DNA of 64,000 nucleotides, from positions 1,393,630 to 1,457,629 of the forward strand of contig NZ_CP078077.1 of assembly GCF_023101185.1 (NCBI RefSeq), written 5' to 3'. The notes under the pieces are model-generated. The model made no database searches and had not been told where the DNA came from. It was given only the letters and a program-made list of their open reading frames with translations. This DNA is from Microbacterium galbinum. GTDB taxonomy: Bacteria > Actinomycetota > Actinomycetes > Actinomycetales > Microbacteriaceae. This document shows positions 1 through 7,726 of this stretch, piece by piece (the first letter of the stretch is position 1; each line of letters opens with the position of its first letter). The position numbers were made by a program, and so were the translations under genes.

Positions 1-3000
1 ACGCACAGCGGCGTCGTGCTGACGACGACCATTCCGGAGGGACTCGCCTTCGAGTCCTGCCCGATCGGCGGATCGTCGCCCATCGCGAGCTGCTCGTTCG
101 ATGCGGGCACGCGCGCTCTCACGATCACTCTGAACGACACCGACACCGACCCGCTCAGCGTGGCGTACACGGTGCGCCAGCAGCCCTACAACGACCGCTA
201 CGAGGGTGAGGTCTTCGCGACCTCGATCACCGGTACCGGTGGGCCTTCGGGCGCCGTGACGTCTGACCCGGTCGAGACGGTGCTGACCGGCTCGAACGAT
301 TACGACGCGGCGAAGGGTTTCGAGACGCTCACGGGTAGCGACAACCGCACCGTGACCTACAAGTTCAACATCGGTGTCGGAGGCCCGATCCCCGGGACCT
401 TCGCCTCGCACGCGCAGGAACTGATCGACACCTTCCCCGCCGGGGTCGAGTTCGTGAGTTCGAACGCCGGAATCGGTTCGTGGGACGTGTCGGCGTTCCC
501 GACCGTCAAATGGTCGAACGACACCGTCTTCTACGCCTTCGGATCGATCGACATGTCAGGCAATGCGATCTCGATCACGGTTCGGTACCCCGAGGAGTCG
601 TTCCCGGGGCTGGTGCGTCCGCCCACGAACACGGTCGATCTTCGCACCCAGGACGCGAACGGCGTCTGGCACGACGGGTCGCCCGCATCGGTGCAGTCGG
701 TTCCCTTCACCGACGGCAATGCACCCGGCGTCGCCGCGTCGAAGGAGTTCCTCTTCGGCGGGAGTTCCGCAGGGTACCTGTCGCTCGCGGTCGTGATGAA
801 GGGCGCCTACATCGGCCCGGTGGGAACGCCGAACCTCGACGCCCTCGTCCTGGAGGACTCGGGCGCGGCGGGCAGCCCGAATGCCGCGTGGTTCGAGCAC
901 TACAACGTCCTCAACCTCGATGTCGCCTTCAACGGCGTGCTCGCCGCGGCCGACCTTCCGTACACCCTGGAGTACCAGGTCAACGGATCGCCGACCTGGC
1001 GCAGCGTGACGCCGGCGAGCGGCACGGGCGCGTCGGCGAGGTTCGTCGCCCATGTCGTGGGTTCCGAGGGGTGGGATGCGGGCGTCTCGCTGGGACTCGC
1101 GGCCGGCGAGACGCTGAGCGGATGGCGCATCGTCGTCGCGCCCGGCGCGGAGACGGTTCCGCTGGCGAGTGAGGTGCAGGTGACCATGGCGGGGCAGCCG
1201 GTGTTCCGGTCGATCTCCGAGGGCATCATCGAAGCTCCCGCACCTGCAGGAGCGCCAGTCGGACCGGTGGACAACACGCTCAGCGTGCGCAACGGCGACA
1301 GCTCCATGACCGCCGAGGACGACTACTCCTTCACGCCCGCTGACTCCGTCTACCTGACCACGCGGATCGACGGCCCCTCGTCGATGAGCGTCGGCGGGAC
1401 CGGAACCTATCGCGCGGGCATCGTCAACCAGAACCCCAGCGAGGTCTACCAGGACTCGGTGATGTCGGTTCTGCTGCCCTGCGGTGTGCTGTACGACTCG
1501 ACCCAGCAGATCTCTCCCGTGAACCCGCCCACGCTCGGTATCCCGACTCCTGCTCCGGCGATCGGCTCGGGTGTGACGGTCGATGCGTCGAAGCGCATCA
1601 CGAACGCTGACGGCTGCGAGCAGCAGGTCGTCGAGTTCACGTTCGACGAGGTGCCGCCGATGCGTGCGCCCGGGGTGGCGAACCACCGCGGCGTCGAGAA
1701 CACCGGCTGGATGTACGACATCCCGGTCACCGTTCTCGCCGAGGCGTACGACCCGACCGCGACCACCATCGCCCCGCAGTCGTGGGTGCATACGAACGAC
1801 CCGCGCTTCCTCAGCGTCGCCGACGGCGGTACGGGAGCGGCGACGGTGCCGATGATCGGTTACAACCCGTTCTTCAACACCGATCTGAACGACTTCGACC
1901 CCGTGCGCGGCGTCATCGCCTACGCGCAGACGTTGACCACGATCAACACCGCCGGTGGCGTGTTGATCGACAAGCTGTCGTCGGCATCCGTCGATGGACC
2001 GTACGCGATTAGCAGCGAGGTGAACGAGGACGCGTTCTGGCGCATCTTCGTGAGCAACGTGCTGCCGGGCACGGTGTCGGACGCGGTCTACTTCGACCGC
2101 CTGCCGAACGTCGCAGACGGCGACGACTTCTCGGTCACGCTCGCGGGCCCGGTCACCGGCATCCCGACGGGTGCGACGGTGGAGTACTCGACCGACGCGG
2201 CCTCGGCGACCACGGGAACGTGGACCACCGACCCGACCGGGGCCGCGGCGTTCCGCGTGCTGGTGCCGACGATGGCGACGGGCGCGAACTTCACGCTCAT
2301 CGTCCCGACCTCGGTCGAGGGCGAGACGATGGCGGCGCAGTCGGCCGACAACGAGATCTCGGCGACGGCGATCTACAGCGGCAACGCGGTGGCGTTCCAG
2401 TCGAACCCGGCAGTGGTGACGATCTCGTCGGCACCCGGCATCGGCATCGTGAAGACGACGAACGGGATCGACGTTCCGAGCTCGGATGCCGCACCGGTCG
2501 TTCCCCAGGGATCGAACGTGCAGTGGAGCTATGTCGTCACCAACACCGGTAACACGGTGCTGACCGATGTGACCGTCGCCGACATCGGCGGCGCGATCGG
2601 GTCTGACGGTGAGGCCGTCGAGGTGTTCGCGCCCGACGGATTCGACGGCGCGCTGGCTCCCGGTGAATCGGTGACGTTCACGGCGAGCGGCACCGCGATC
2701 GAGGGGCTCTACGAGAACACCGCGACCGCGACGGGAGTGCCGTCGGATGAGGAGGGCACGCCGATCCCGGATGCGGCCCCCGTCGATGCGGCGGACTCGT
2801 CGTGGTACACCGGTGGAGCGGTGGGACTCGAGATCGTGAAGCAGGTGTCGCTGAACGAGGACGGCCCCTGGTCGGAGACGGTCACGGCGCCGGCCGGCAC
2901 GATCATCTACTGGAGCATCGCCGTCACCAACACCGGCGAGACGCCGCTGACGAACGTCGTGGTGTCCGACCCGCTGGCGACTTCGTTCGAGGAGACCACG

Positions 3001-3297
3001 ATCGAGACCCTCGCCGTCGGTGAGACGCGGGTGTTCGTGGTCGAGCACGAGCTGACCGAGGGGCTGACGAACGTTGCGACGGCATCCGTCGACATCGATG
3101 GCGAGCCGGTGGTCGTGGCCGACGATGCGGCCGCGTCGATCACTCCGGTCGTACCGCCCACCCAGACTCCGGCTCCGCCGGTGCCGGGCCTCGCCATCAC
3201 CGGTGGCGGGCTCGCGGTCGGGTTCCTGGTGCTCGCACTGGGTCTGATCGCCGCGGGTGCGTTCTTCGTGATCCGTCGACGTCGCACGGCCGAGTAG
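1..3297 (+). CDS. DUF11-repeat cell-surface protein with LAxTG anchor (5' end missing)
   Basis: The reading frame is open from the first base (THSGVVLTTTIPEGLAF...), so the gene begins upstream; at least 1,098 residues are present. The visible part is a string of Ig-like extracellular modules. The last two are clear DUF11-type repeats, each with an 'xxWxxxVTNTG' core (near VQWSYVVTNTG and IYWSIAVTNTG). A Pro/Thr spacer follows, then LAITG, a hydrophobic segment and an RRRR tail. LAxTG is the motif used by actinobacterial class E sortases, so covalent attachment to the cell wall is inferred. Similar proteins are large adhesin- or stalk-like exoproteins; the ligand is unknown. The next gene also carries an LAxTG anchor. 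Confidence 0.85.
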   Translation, partial: THSGVVLTTTIPEGLAFESCPIGGSSPIASCSFDAGTRALTITLNDTDTDPLSVAYTVRQQPYNDRYEGEVFATSITGTGGPSGAVTSDPVETVLTGSNDYDAAKGFETLTGSDNRTVTYKFNIGVGGPIPGTFASHAQELIDTFPAGVEFVSSNAGIGSWDVSAFPTVKWSNDTVFYAFGSIDMSGNAISITVRYPEESFPGLVRPPTNTVDLRTQDANGVWHDGSPASVQSVPFTDGNAPGVAASKEFLFGGSSAGYLSLAVVMKGAYIGPVGTPNLDALVLEDSGAAGSPNAAWFEHYNVLNLDVAFNGVLAAADLPYTLEYQVNGSPTWRSVTPASGTGASARFVAHVVGSEGWDAGVSLGLAAGETLSGWRIVVAPGAETVPLASEVQVTMAGQPVFRSISEGIIEAPAPAGAPVGPVDNTLSVRNGDSSMTAEDDYSFTPADSVYLTTRIDGPSSMSVGGTGTYRAGIVNQNPSEVYQDSVMSVLLPCGVLYDSTQQISPVNPPTLGIPTPAPAIGSGVTVDASKRITNADGCEQQVVEFTFDEVPPMRAPGVANHRGVENTGWMYDIPVTVLAEAYDPTATTIAPQSWVHTNDPRFLSVADGGTGAATVPMIGYNPFFNTDLNDFDPVRGVIAYAQTLTTINTAGGVLIDKLSSASVDGPYAISSEVNEDAFWRIFVSNVLPGTVSDAVYFDRLPNVADGDDFSVTLAGPVTGIPTGATVEYSTDAASATTGTWTTDPTGAAAFRVLVPTMATGANFTLIVPTSVEGETMAAQSADNEISATAIYSGNAVAFQSNPAVVTISSAPGIGIVKTTNGIDVPSSDAAPVVPQGSNVQWSYVVTNTGNTVLTDVTVADIGGAIGSDGEAVEVFAPDGFDGALAPGESVTFTASGTAIEGLYENTATATGVPSDEEGTPIPDAAPVDAADSSWYTGGAVGLEIVKQVSLNEDGPWSETVTAPAGTIIYWSIAVTNTGETPLTNVVVSDPLATSFEETTIETLAVGETRVFVVEHELTEGLTNVATASVDIDGEPVVVADDAAASITPVVPPTQTPAPPVPGLAITGGGLAVGFLVLALGLIAAGAFFVIRRRRTAE

Positions 3298-3316
3298 CCG
3301 GCGGCTGACGCCCTGA

Positions 3317-3359
3317 GAGCGCCCGGGCATCCCTCGAGAGAGCGGATGCCCGGGCGCTC
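3317..3359 (+). terminator. hairpin terminator after the DUF11 surface protein
   Basis: Perfect 16-bp inverted repeat (arms 3317-3332 and 3344-3359, GAGCGCCCGGGCATCC on the left) with an 11-nt loop, 20 nt after the stop codon. There is no U-run, as is common for actinobacterial terminators. Confidence 0.75.
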
Positions 3360-3391
3360 CGTCGTGTGCGGAACGGCCGCACATGAGTTCC

Positions 3392-3427
3392 ACTGAATAC
3401 ACGTTCAGCGGTAAAGAAGTATTCAGT
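3392..3427. promoter_or_regulatory. AT-rich inverted repeat, candidate operator or promoter region
   Basis: ACTGAATAC (3392-3400) and GTATTCAGT (3419-3427) form a perfect 9-bp inverted repeat. It sits in a stretch clearly richer in A/T than the surroundings, in the gap before the RCC1-repeat gene. Centre-to-centre spacing is about 27 bp, compatible with a dimeric regulator binding two half-sites or with an mRNA hairpin. No regulator can be assigned from sequence alone. Confidence 0.4.
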
Positions 3428-3590
3428 TGCATACATCTCCGGAACCCCAGTAGCCTCCGTGACGACGGTGCGTCAGATTCTCTGCGCTCATCCGTTGTCA
3501 CTTATGCGTCGGCTACCCAGGCCGACCTGGTCGGCCACCCTGCCGACCGAGGGGAGGGGCGCCGTCGTGCGCCCGGAGATGAGGAAACCG

Positions 3591-5603
3591 ATGGGGGAGT
3601 ACACGAAAGACGCGCGCTCGACGCGCAGACGCCCGACTCGCGGACTGGGGATCGCCACGGTCCTCGGCGCCGCAGCGGTGGTGGCTCTGTCACCGCTGGC
3701 GGCCTCGGCCGCACCGATGCCCGACGCCGGCCCGACGATCGGGGGCGCGACCGTGAGCGACACCGTGATCGGTGTGCGGTTCACGGACGTCTCGGCCGAC
3801 CTCGGACCGTCGTACGCGCTCGGCGACGACGGCAACGCCTACGCCTGGGGCCTCAACTCGCTGGGACAGCTCGGCGACGGCACCACCACGAACCGCCCCA
3901 CCCCCGTGCGGGTGGCGGCGCCCGCCGGAGTGACCTTCACCGAGGTCGCGGGCGGTGAGGGCTTCGCGATCGCCCTCGACCCGAGCGGCCAGGCCTACTC
4001 GTGGGGGCAGGGCTTCTACGGGCAGCTCGGCGACGGAGACATCCAGAGCCGTATCGCGCCCGTCGCGGTGCAGATGCCCGCGGGCATCACCTTCACCGAT
4101 GTCGATGCGGGCTCGTACCACTCGCTCGCCGTCGGCTCCGACGGCCTTCTCTACGGCTGGGGCTACAACGGGCAGGGGCGCGTCGGCGACGGCACCACCA
4201 CCCAGCGGACCGCTCCGGTGCAGCTCCCCACCCCGGCGGGCGTGACCTTCACAACCGTCGACGCGGGGAGCACGTACTCGCTGGCCCTCGCGAGTGACGG
4301 ATCGATCTACGCCTGGGGGATGAACTACGGCGGCACGCTCGGCGACGGCACGCAGAACGACCGGGCGACCCCCGCTCTCGTGCAGACACCCGCGGGCGTG
4401 ACGTTCACGCAGATCTCGGCGGGCAACAGCCACGCGCTGGCACTCGCCTCCACCGGCGAGGTCTACGCCTGGGGCTCGAACCTCGGCGGACCCATCGGCA
4501 ACGGCGACACCTCGGGCGACCCCGTGCTCACCCCCGCGATCAGCGCGATCCCCGCGGGGGTGACGATCGCGCAGATCAGCGCGGGTTCGTCGTACTCCCT
4601 GGCTCTCGACGGCAGTGGTCAGCTCTACTCGTGGGGCGCCAACGGCAACGGCACGCTCGGCACCGGCACCACGACCGGCCGTTACGTTCCGGGTCTCGCG
4701 CAGCTGCCCGCAGGAGTGACGTTCACCTCGATCGACGCCGGCTCGCAGCACGCGCTCGCCACCGGCTCCGACGGCAAGACGTACTCGTGGGGTATCAACA
4801 GCATCGGCATGCTCGGCGACGGAACCAACCAGAACCGTCGGGCCCCCGGGCTCGTGCGCACCGAGGTCACCGTCACCGGCGTGACCTTCGACGGCATCCC
4901 CGGCACCGACCTCGTGCAGAGCGACGGCGCCTGGAGCGTCACGACGCCCGCGTACTGCGGACCGTCCGACGTGGCCGTCTCGTACACGCAGTTCGGCGTC
5001 GCGGCATCCGTGGTCTTCGATGACGGCTATGTCTTCGGCTCCGCCCCGACGATCACCGAGAGCCCCACGCCCTCGGTCGTGGTGGCCGGTCAGTCGGCGA
5101 CGCTGACGGCCGCGGCCGACGGCGACGACGCACCGACCGTGCAGTGGCAGCAGGCGCTCACGGCGGGAGGCCCGTTTGAGGACATCGTGGGGGAGACCTC
5201 GACCTCGATCTCGGTGAACCCCACCGACACGACGTACTACCGCGCCGTGTTCACCAACTGCCTGGGCCAGGCGATCACCGAGCAGGCGACCGTCAGCCTG
5301 CGCGCCTCGACCGGCGACCCGGGAACCGAGAACCCCGGAACGGAGAACCCCGGAACGGACGATCCCGGCACCGAGAACCCGGGCACCGAGAACCCCGGCA
5401 CCGATGAGCCCGGTACCGAGAACCCGGCGGGCGGCGGCAGCAGCGCACCCGGCGAGGGTTCGAGCTCGAACGGCAGCGCCTCGGCGGACGCGACCCTCGC
5501 GCTCACCGGCGGCGGAGCGCCGTGGGCTCCGATCGCGATCGGCGGGGGCCTGCTCCTCGTCGGCGCGGCCGGATTGCTCCTGCGCGGGAGGCGGTTGGTC
5601 TGA
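3591..5603 (+). CDS. RCC1-repeat surface protein with LAxTG cell-wall anchor
   Basis: Start taken at 3591 because a GGAGATGAGG ribosome site lies 6 nt upstream and a twin-arginine-like basic N-terminus (TRRRPTRG) precedes a signal peptide ending near ASAAPMP; 670 residues. Seven RCC1 repeats follow (pattern 'ALxxDGxxYxWGxNxxGQLGDGT'), which should form a seven-bladed propeller. After these come an Ig-like domain ('SVVVAGQSATLTAAADG'), a stalk of repeated NPGTE/DPGTE units, then LALTG, a hydrophobic helix and RGRR. The family usually serves protein-protein interaction; in secreted bacterial forms the partner is unknown. An in-frame start at 3459 would add 44 residues without a ribosome site and is less likely. 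Confidence 0.85.
   Translation: MGEYTKDARSTRRRPTRGLGIATVLGAAAVVALSPLAASAAPMPDAGPTIGGATVSDTVIGVRFTDVSADLGPSYALGDDGNAYAWGLNSLGQLGDGTTTNRPTPVRVAAPAGVTFTEVAGGEGFAIALDPSGQAYSWGQGFYGQLGDGDIQSRIAPVAVQMPAGITFTDVDAGSYHSLAVGSDGLLYGWGYNGQGRVGDGTTTQRTAPVQLPTPAGVTFTTVDAGSTYSLALASDGSIYAWGMNYGGTLGDGTQNDRATPALVQTPAGVTFTQISAGNSHALALASTGEVYAWGSNLGGPIGNGDTSGDPVLTPAISAIPAGVTIAQISAGSSYSLALDGSGQLYSWGANGNGTLGTGTTTGRYVPGLAQLPAGVTFTSIDAGSQHALATGSDGKTYSWGINSIGMLGDGTNQNRRAPGLVRTEVTVTGVTFDGIPGTDLVQSDGAWSVTTPAYCGPSDVAVSYTQFGVAASVVFDDGYVFGSAPTITESPTPSVVVAGQSATLTAAADGDDAPTVQWQQALTAGGPFEDIVGETSTSISVNPTDTTYYRAVFTNCLGQAITEQATVSLRASTGDPGTENPGTENPGTDDPGTENPGTENPGTDEPGTENPAGGGSSAPGEGSSSNGSASADATLALTGGGAPWAPIAIGGGLLLVGAAGLLLRGRRLV
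5318..5430 (+). repeat. tandem NPGTE-encoding stalk repeat
   Basis: Seven or so imperfect 15-bp units based on GAACCCCGGAACCGA encode PGTENPGTENPGTDDPGTEN-type sequence between the Ig-like domain and the LALTG anchor. Units differ mainly at synonymous positions. Such low-complexity stalks commonly vary in copy number between strains. Confidence 0.75.
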
Positions 5604-5616
5604 CGACCGCACGCGT

Positions 5617-5654
5617 CGAATCGGCGGCACCGGATGACCGGTGCCGCCGATTCG
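5617..5654 (+). terminator. hairpin terminator after the RCC1 gene
   Basis: Perfect 17-bp stem (arms 5617-5633 and 5638-5654, CGAATCGGCGGCACCGG) with a 4-nt ATGA loop, 13 nt after the stop codon. It isolates the surface-protein gene from the sigma-factor gene. Confidence 0.8.
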
Positions 5655-5709
5655 CGTTGGTCCCGGGCGTGCGGGAGTGCAGGACAATGATGATCGGGGA
5701 GGTCGTCAG

Positions 5710-7086
5710 ATGGCAGTACGGGCACGACAGCGCACGATCGATCCGGCGATCCTGCGCGAATACGCGGAGGACGACCGGCTCAGCGCGGCCGCCAACGCGG
5801 GCGATCGCGCGGCCGCCGGCATGTTCCTGCTCCGCAACCAGCGGATGCTTCTCACCACCGCTCGCCGACTCGCCACCAGCGGCATCGACCCCGACGACCT
5901 GCTCGCCGATGCCCTCGTCGGCCTGCTCTCGCTGTGGAAGAGCGGCACCGGACCGAAGGAGAAGGCGGGGGCGTACGTGATCCGCTCCATGCGCAACCGC
6001 ATGATCGACGAGTTCCGCTCGCCGCGCTCTCGCGTGCTGCCGCTCGTCGATACCGAAGACAACCTGCCGACGGTGATGCAGGACACGCGGCACATCGAGC
6101 TCGACGCCGAGTACCGTCGCGTGCGCACAGCGCTGCTGCTGCTCCCCGACGATCAGCAGCAGGTGCTGCGCGCCACGATCATCGACGGACGCAAACCCGC
6201 CGAGCTGGAAGAAGAGCTCGGGCGGCCGGCGTCGTCGATCTACGCCCTCAGCCTGCGCGCCCGCAAGGGACTGCGCCGCGCCATGCTCCGGGTGATCCTC
6301 GAAGAGGACGATCCGCCCGCCGAGTGCCGTCACGCGGCCACGAGACTCCCCCCGGTGGTCACCGAAGACGTCGACGAGGCCGCGGACTCGGCCGGTATGG
6401 AGCACATCCGCGACTGCCCCCGTTGCCGCGCCGCGTGGGGTCGTTTCGGCACCACGGCCTCGCTGCTCGGCGTCGCCGCCGTGCTGCTGATCGGCAACAT
6501 CGTGCTGGGCCCCACCAGTGCCGAGGCGTCCGAGGAGCCCACGCGCGACGCCGAACCGTCGGCCGGATCGTCGTCGGTCGGATCGAGCGCGCCGAGCGTG
6601 AGGGGTGGGGCCGCGGCATCCGTCTGGCAGGTAGTGGGGAACATCTGGCCGGTGCTCGCGATCGTCACGGGTCTCGGCATCCTGGGCGTGGCCGTCGTGC
6701 CGCCCGTGATCGAGCAGATCGCCGCCCCGGCGCCGATCGTCTCCGAACTCGTCGTCACCTCCGACATCACCGGGCAGGGCACGGCGACTCTCGCCGTCTC
6801 GCTCACCGGGCGCGAGGAGTCGTCGACCGTCTCTCTCACCCTGCCCGAGGGGCTCGCGGTGGTCGCGGCCCCGACCGGGTGGGAATGCCGGCCGACGGAT
6901 GCCGCGCTCGTCTGCACGGTCGAGGGGCAGCCGGACGGCCTGTTCGTGCTCAGCGACGACCGGGCCGAACAGGTCGGCGACTACCGCCTCGAGGTCTCGG
7001 CCGTCATCGGCGACCAGACCCTCACCGGCAGCGCCTGGGGCCAGATCGGTCCCGATTCGCAGACCGTCCGCGCGTCGATCGACTGA
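5710..7086 (+). CDS. ECF-like sigma factor fused to zinc-finger anti-sigma-like domain and membrane segments
   Basis: Start at 5710 is set by GGGGAGG 8 nt upstream; 458 residues. Residues ~25-105 match a sigma-70 region 2 ('DPDDLLADALVGLLSLWK', 'RSMRNRMIDEFRS'). Residues ~130-195 match region 4 ('LLPDDQQQVLRATIIDG...PASSIYALSLRARKGLR'). An anti-sigma zinc motif follows: Cys206, then 25 residues, His232-x3-Cys236-x2-Cys239, the exact ZAS spacing. Hydrophobic segments lie near 247-267 and 311-335, separated by a Ser-rich linker. A C-terminal Ig/DUF11-like domain ('SLTLPEGL...WECRPTDAALVCT') ends the protein. Fused ECF/anti-sigma proteins are known in actinobacteria (for example groups ECF52/53). 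A membrane-tethered regulator of the adjacent surface genes is an inference. Confidence 0.8.
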   Translation: MAVRARQRTIDPAILREYAEDDRLSAAANAGDRAAAGMFLLRNQRMLLTTARRLATSGIDPDDLLADALVGLLSLWKSGTGPKEKAGAYVIRSMRNRMIDEFRSPRSRVLPLVDTEDNLPTVMQDTRHIELDAEYRRVRTALLLLPDDQQQVLRATIIDGRKPAELEEELGRPASSIYALSLRARKGLRRAMLRVILEEDDPPAECRHAATRLPPVVTEDVDEAADSAGMEHIRDCPRCRAAWGRFGTTASLLGVAAVLLIGNIVLGPTSAEASEEPTRDAEPSAGSSSVGSSAPSVRGGAAASVWQVVGNIWPVLAIVTGLGILGVAVVPPVIEQIAAPAPIVSELVVTSDITGQGTATLAVSLTGREESSTVSLTLPEGLAVVAAPTGWECRPTDAALVCTVEGQPDGLFVLSDDRAEQVGDYRLEVSAVIGDQTLTGSAWGQIGPDSQTVRASID

Positions 7087-7104
7087 GCGCGACGTCTACG
7101 TGCC

Positions 7105-7134
7105 GAACGGATGCCTGTCAACGGGCATCCGTTC
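7105..7134 (+). terminator. hairpin terminator after the sigma-factor fusion
   Basis: GAACGGATGCC (7105-7115) pairs perfectly with GGCATCCGTTC (7124-7134) across an 8-nt loop, 18 nt after the stop codon. Confidence 0.7.
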
Positions 7135-7190
7135 CCGGCCCGTCGCGGGCACGCTGGAATCCTCACGACCGATGACGAGAGGAGCACGAC

Positions 7191-7427
7191 ATGTCGAATC
7201 CCGAGGGTCTCATCAACTCCTTCGGCGCCGAGGAATCGGCGATCCGCCCCGAGGAGGAGGACCTGATCGCGGAGGAGCACGCCGAATCCGACGACGAGGT
7301 GTCTGCGGAGGAGCGCATCGCCGGTCAGGACGCGATCGGCGGCGGCGTCAACACCGATCCCGACCTCGGACTCGCGAGCTCGCCGTCGGACGTCTCGGCC
7401 GCCGACCTTTCCGACGGCACCTCATGA
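7191..7427 (+). CDS. small acidic protein of unknown function
   Basis: 78 residues starting MSNPEGLINSFGAEESAIRP, preceded by a good GAGAGGAG ribosome site 7 nt upstream. The sequence is strongly acidic (runs such as PEEEDLIAEEHAESDDE) with no cysteine, no hydrophobic segment and no recognisable domain. It is probably soluble and largely disordered. The stop codon overlaps the ATG of the next small gene, so the two are translated as a pair. Not recognised beyond that. Confidence 0.6.
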   Translation: MSNPEGLINSFGAEESAIRPEEEDLIAEEHAESDDEVSAEERIAGQDAIGGGVNTDPDLGLASSPSDVSAADLSDGTS

Positions 7428-7678
7428 GCGGGTCGGACTCGAGCGCAGACATGCCGACCGGAGCCGAGGCCGAGGAGCGCATCGCGGAGCTGCTGGAGCA
7501 ACGACAGCGCGACGGCGTCGGGGTGGACGACGTGCCCGCGGGTGGCGGCGGTGCCGATTCCGGCGCGGCCGGTGCAGTGGGGGTCGACGACGACACGGAT
7601 GCCGCGGCATCCGCCGACGCCGACTCCTACGACTCCGCGCACAACGACGAGCCGGGGGTCGGCAACCGCCGCCCGTGA
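7424..7678 (+). CDS. second small acidic protein of unknown function
   Basis: 84 residues (MSGSDSSADMPTGAEAEERI...), starting at the ATGA overlap with the preceding gene. Residues ~14-28 (EAEERIAELLEQRQR) could form one amphipathic helix. The rest is Gly/Ala/Asp-rich and probably disordered. The overlap indicates translational coupling to the 78-residue partner, which suggests a common role that the sequence does not reveal. Confidence 0.55.
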   Translation: MSGSDSSADMPTGAEAEERIAELLEQRQRDGVGVDDVPAGGGGADSGAAGAVGVDDDTDAAASADADSYDSAHNDEPGVGNRRP

Positions 7679-7726
7679 CGCCGCCCGTGACCTCGCGGGC
7701 CGGCGGCCGGCCGGGCGGGCACGGCC

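Noticed and set aside
556..3501. Very long antisense frames, for example minus 556-3501, 3690-5687 and 31622-34675
   Set aside because: Long antisense frames are expected opposite GC-rich coding sequence. Translations are Arg/His/Asp-rich without domains, and the opposite strand encodes clear proteins.
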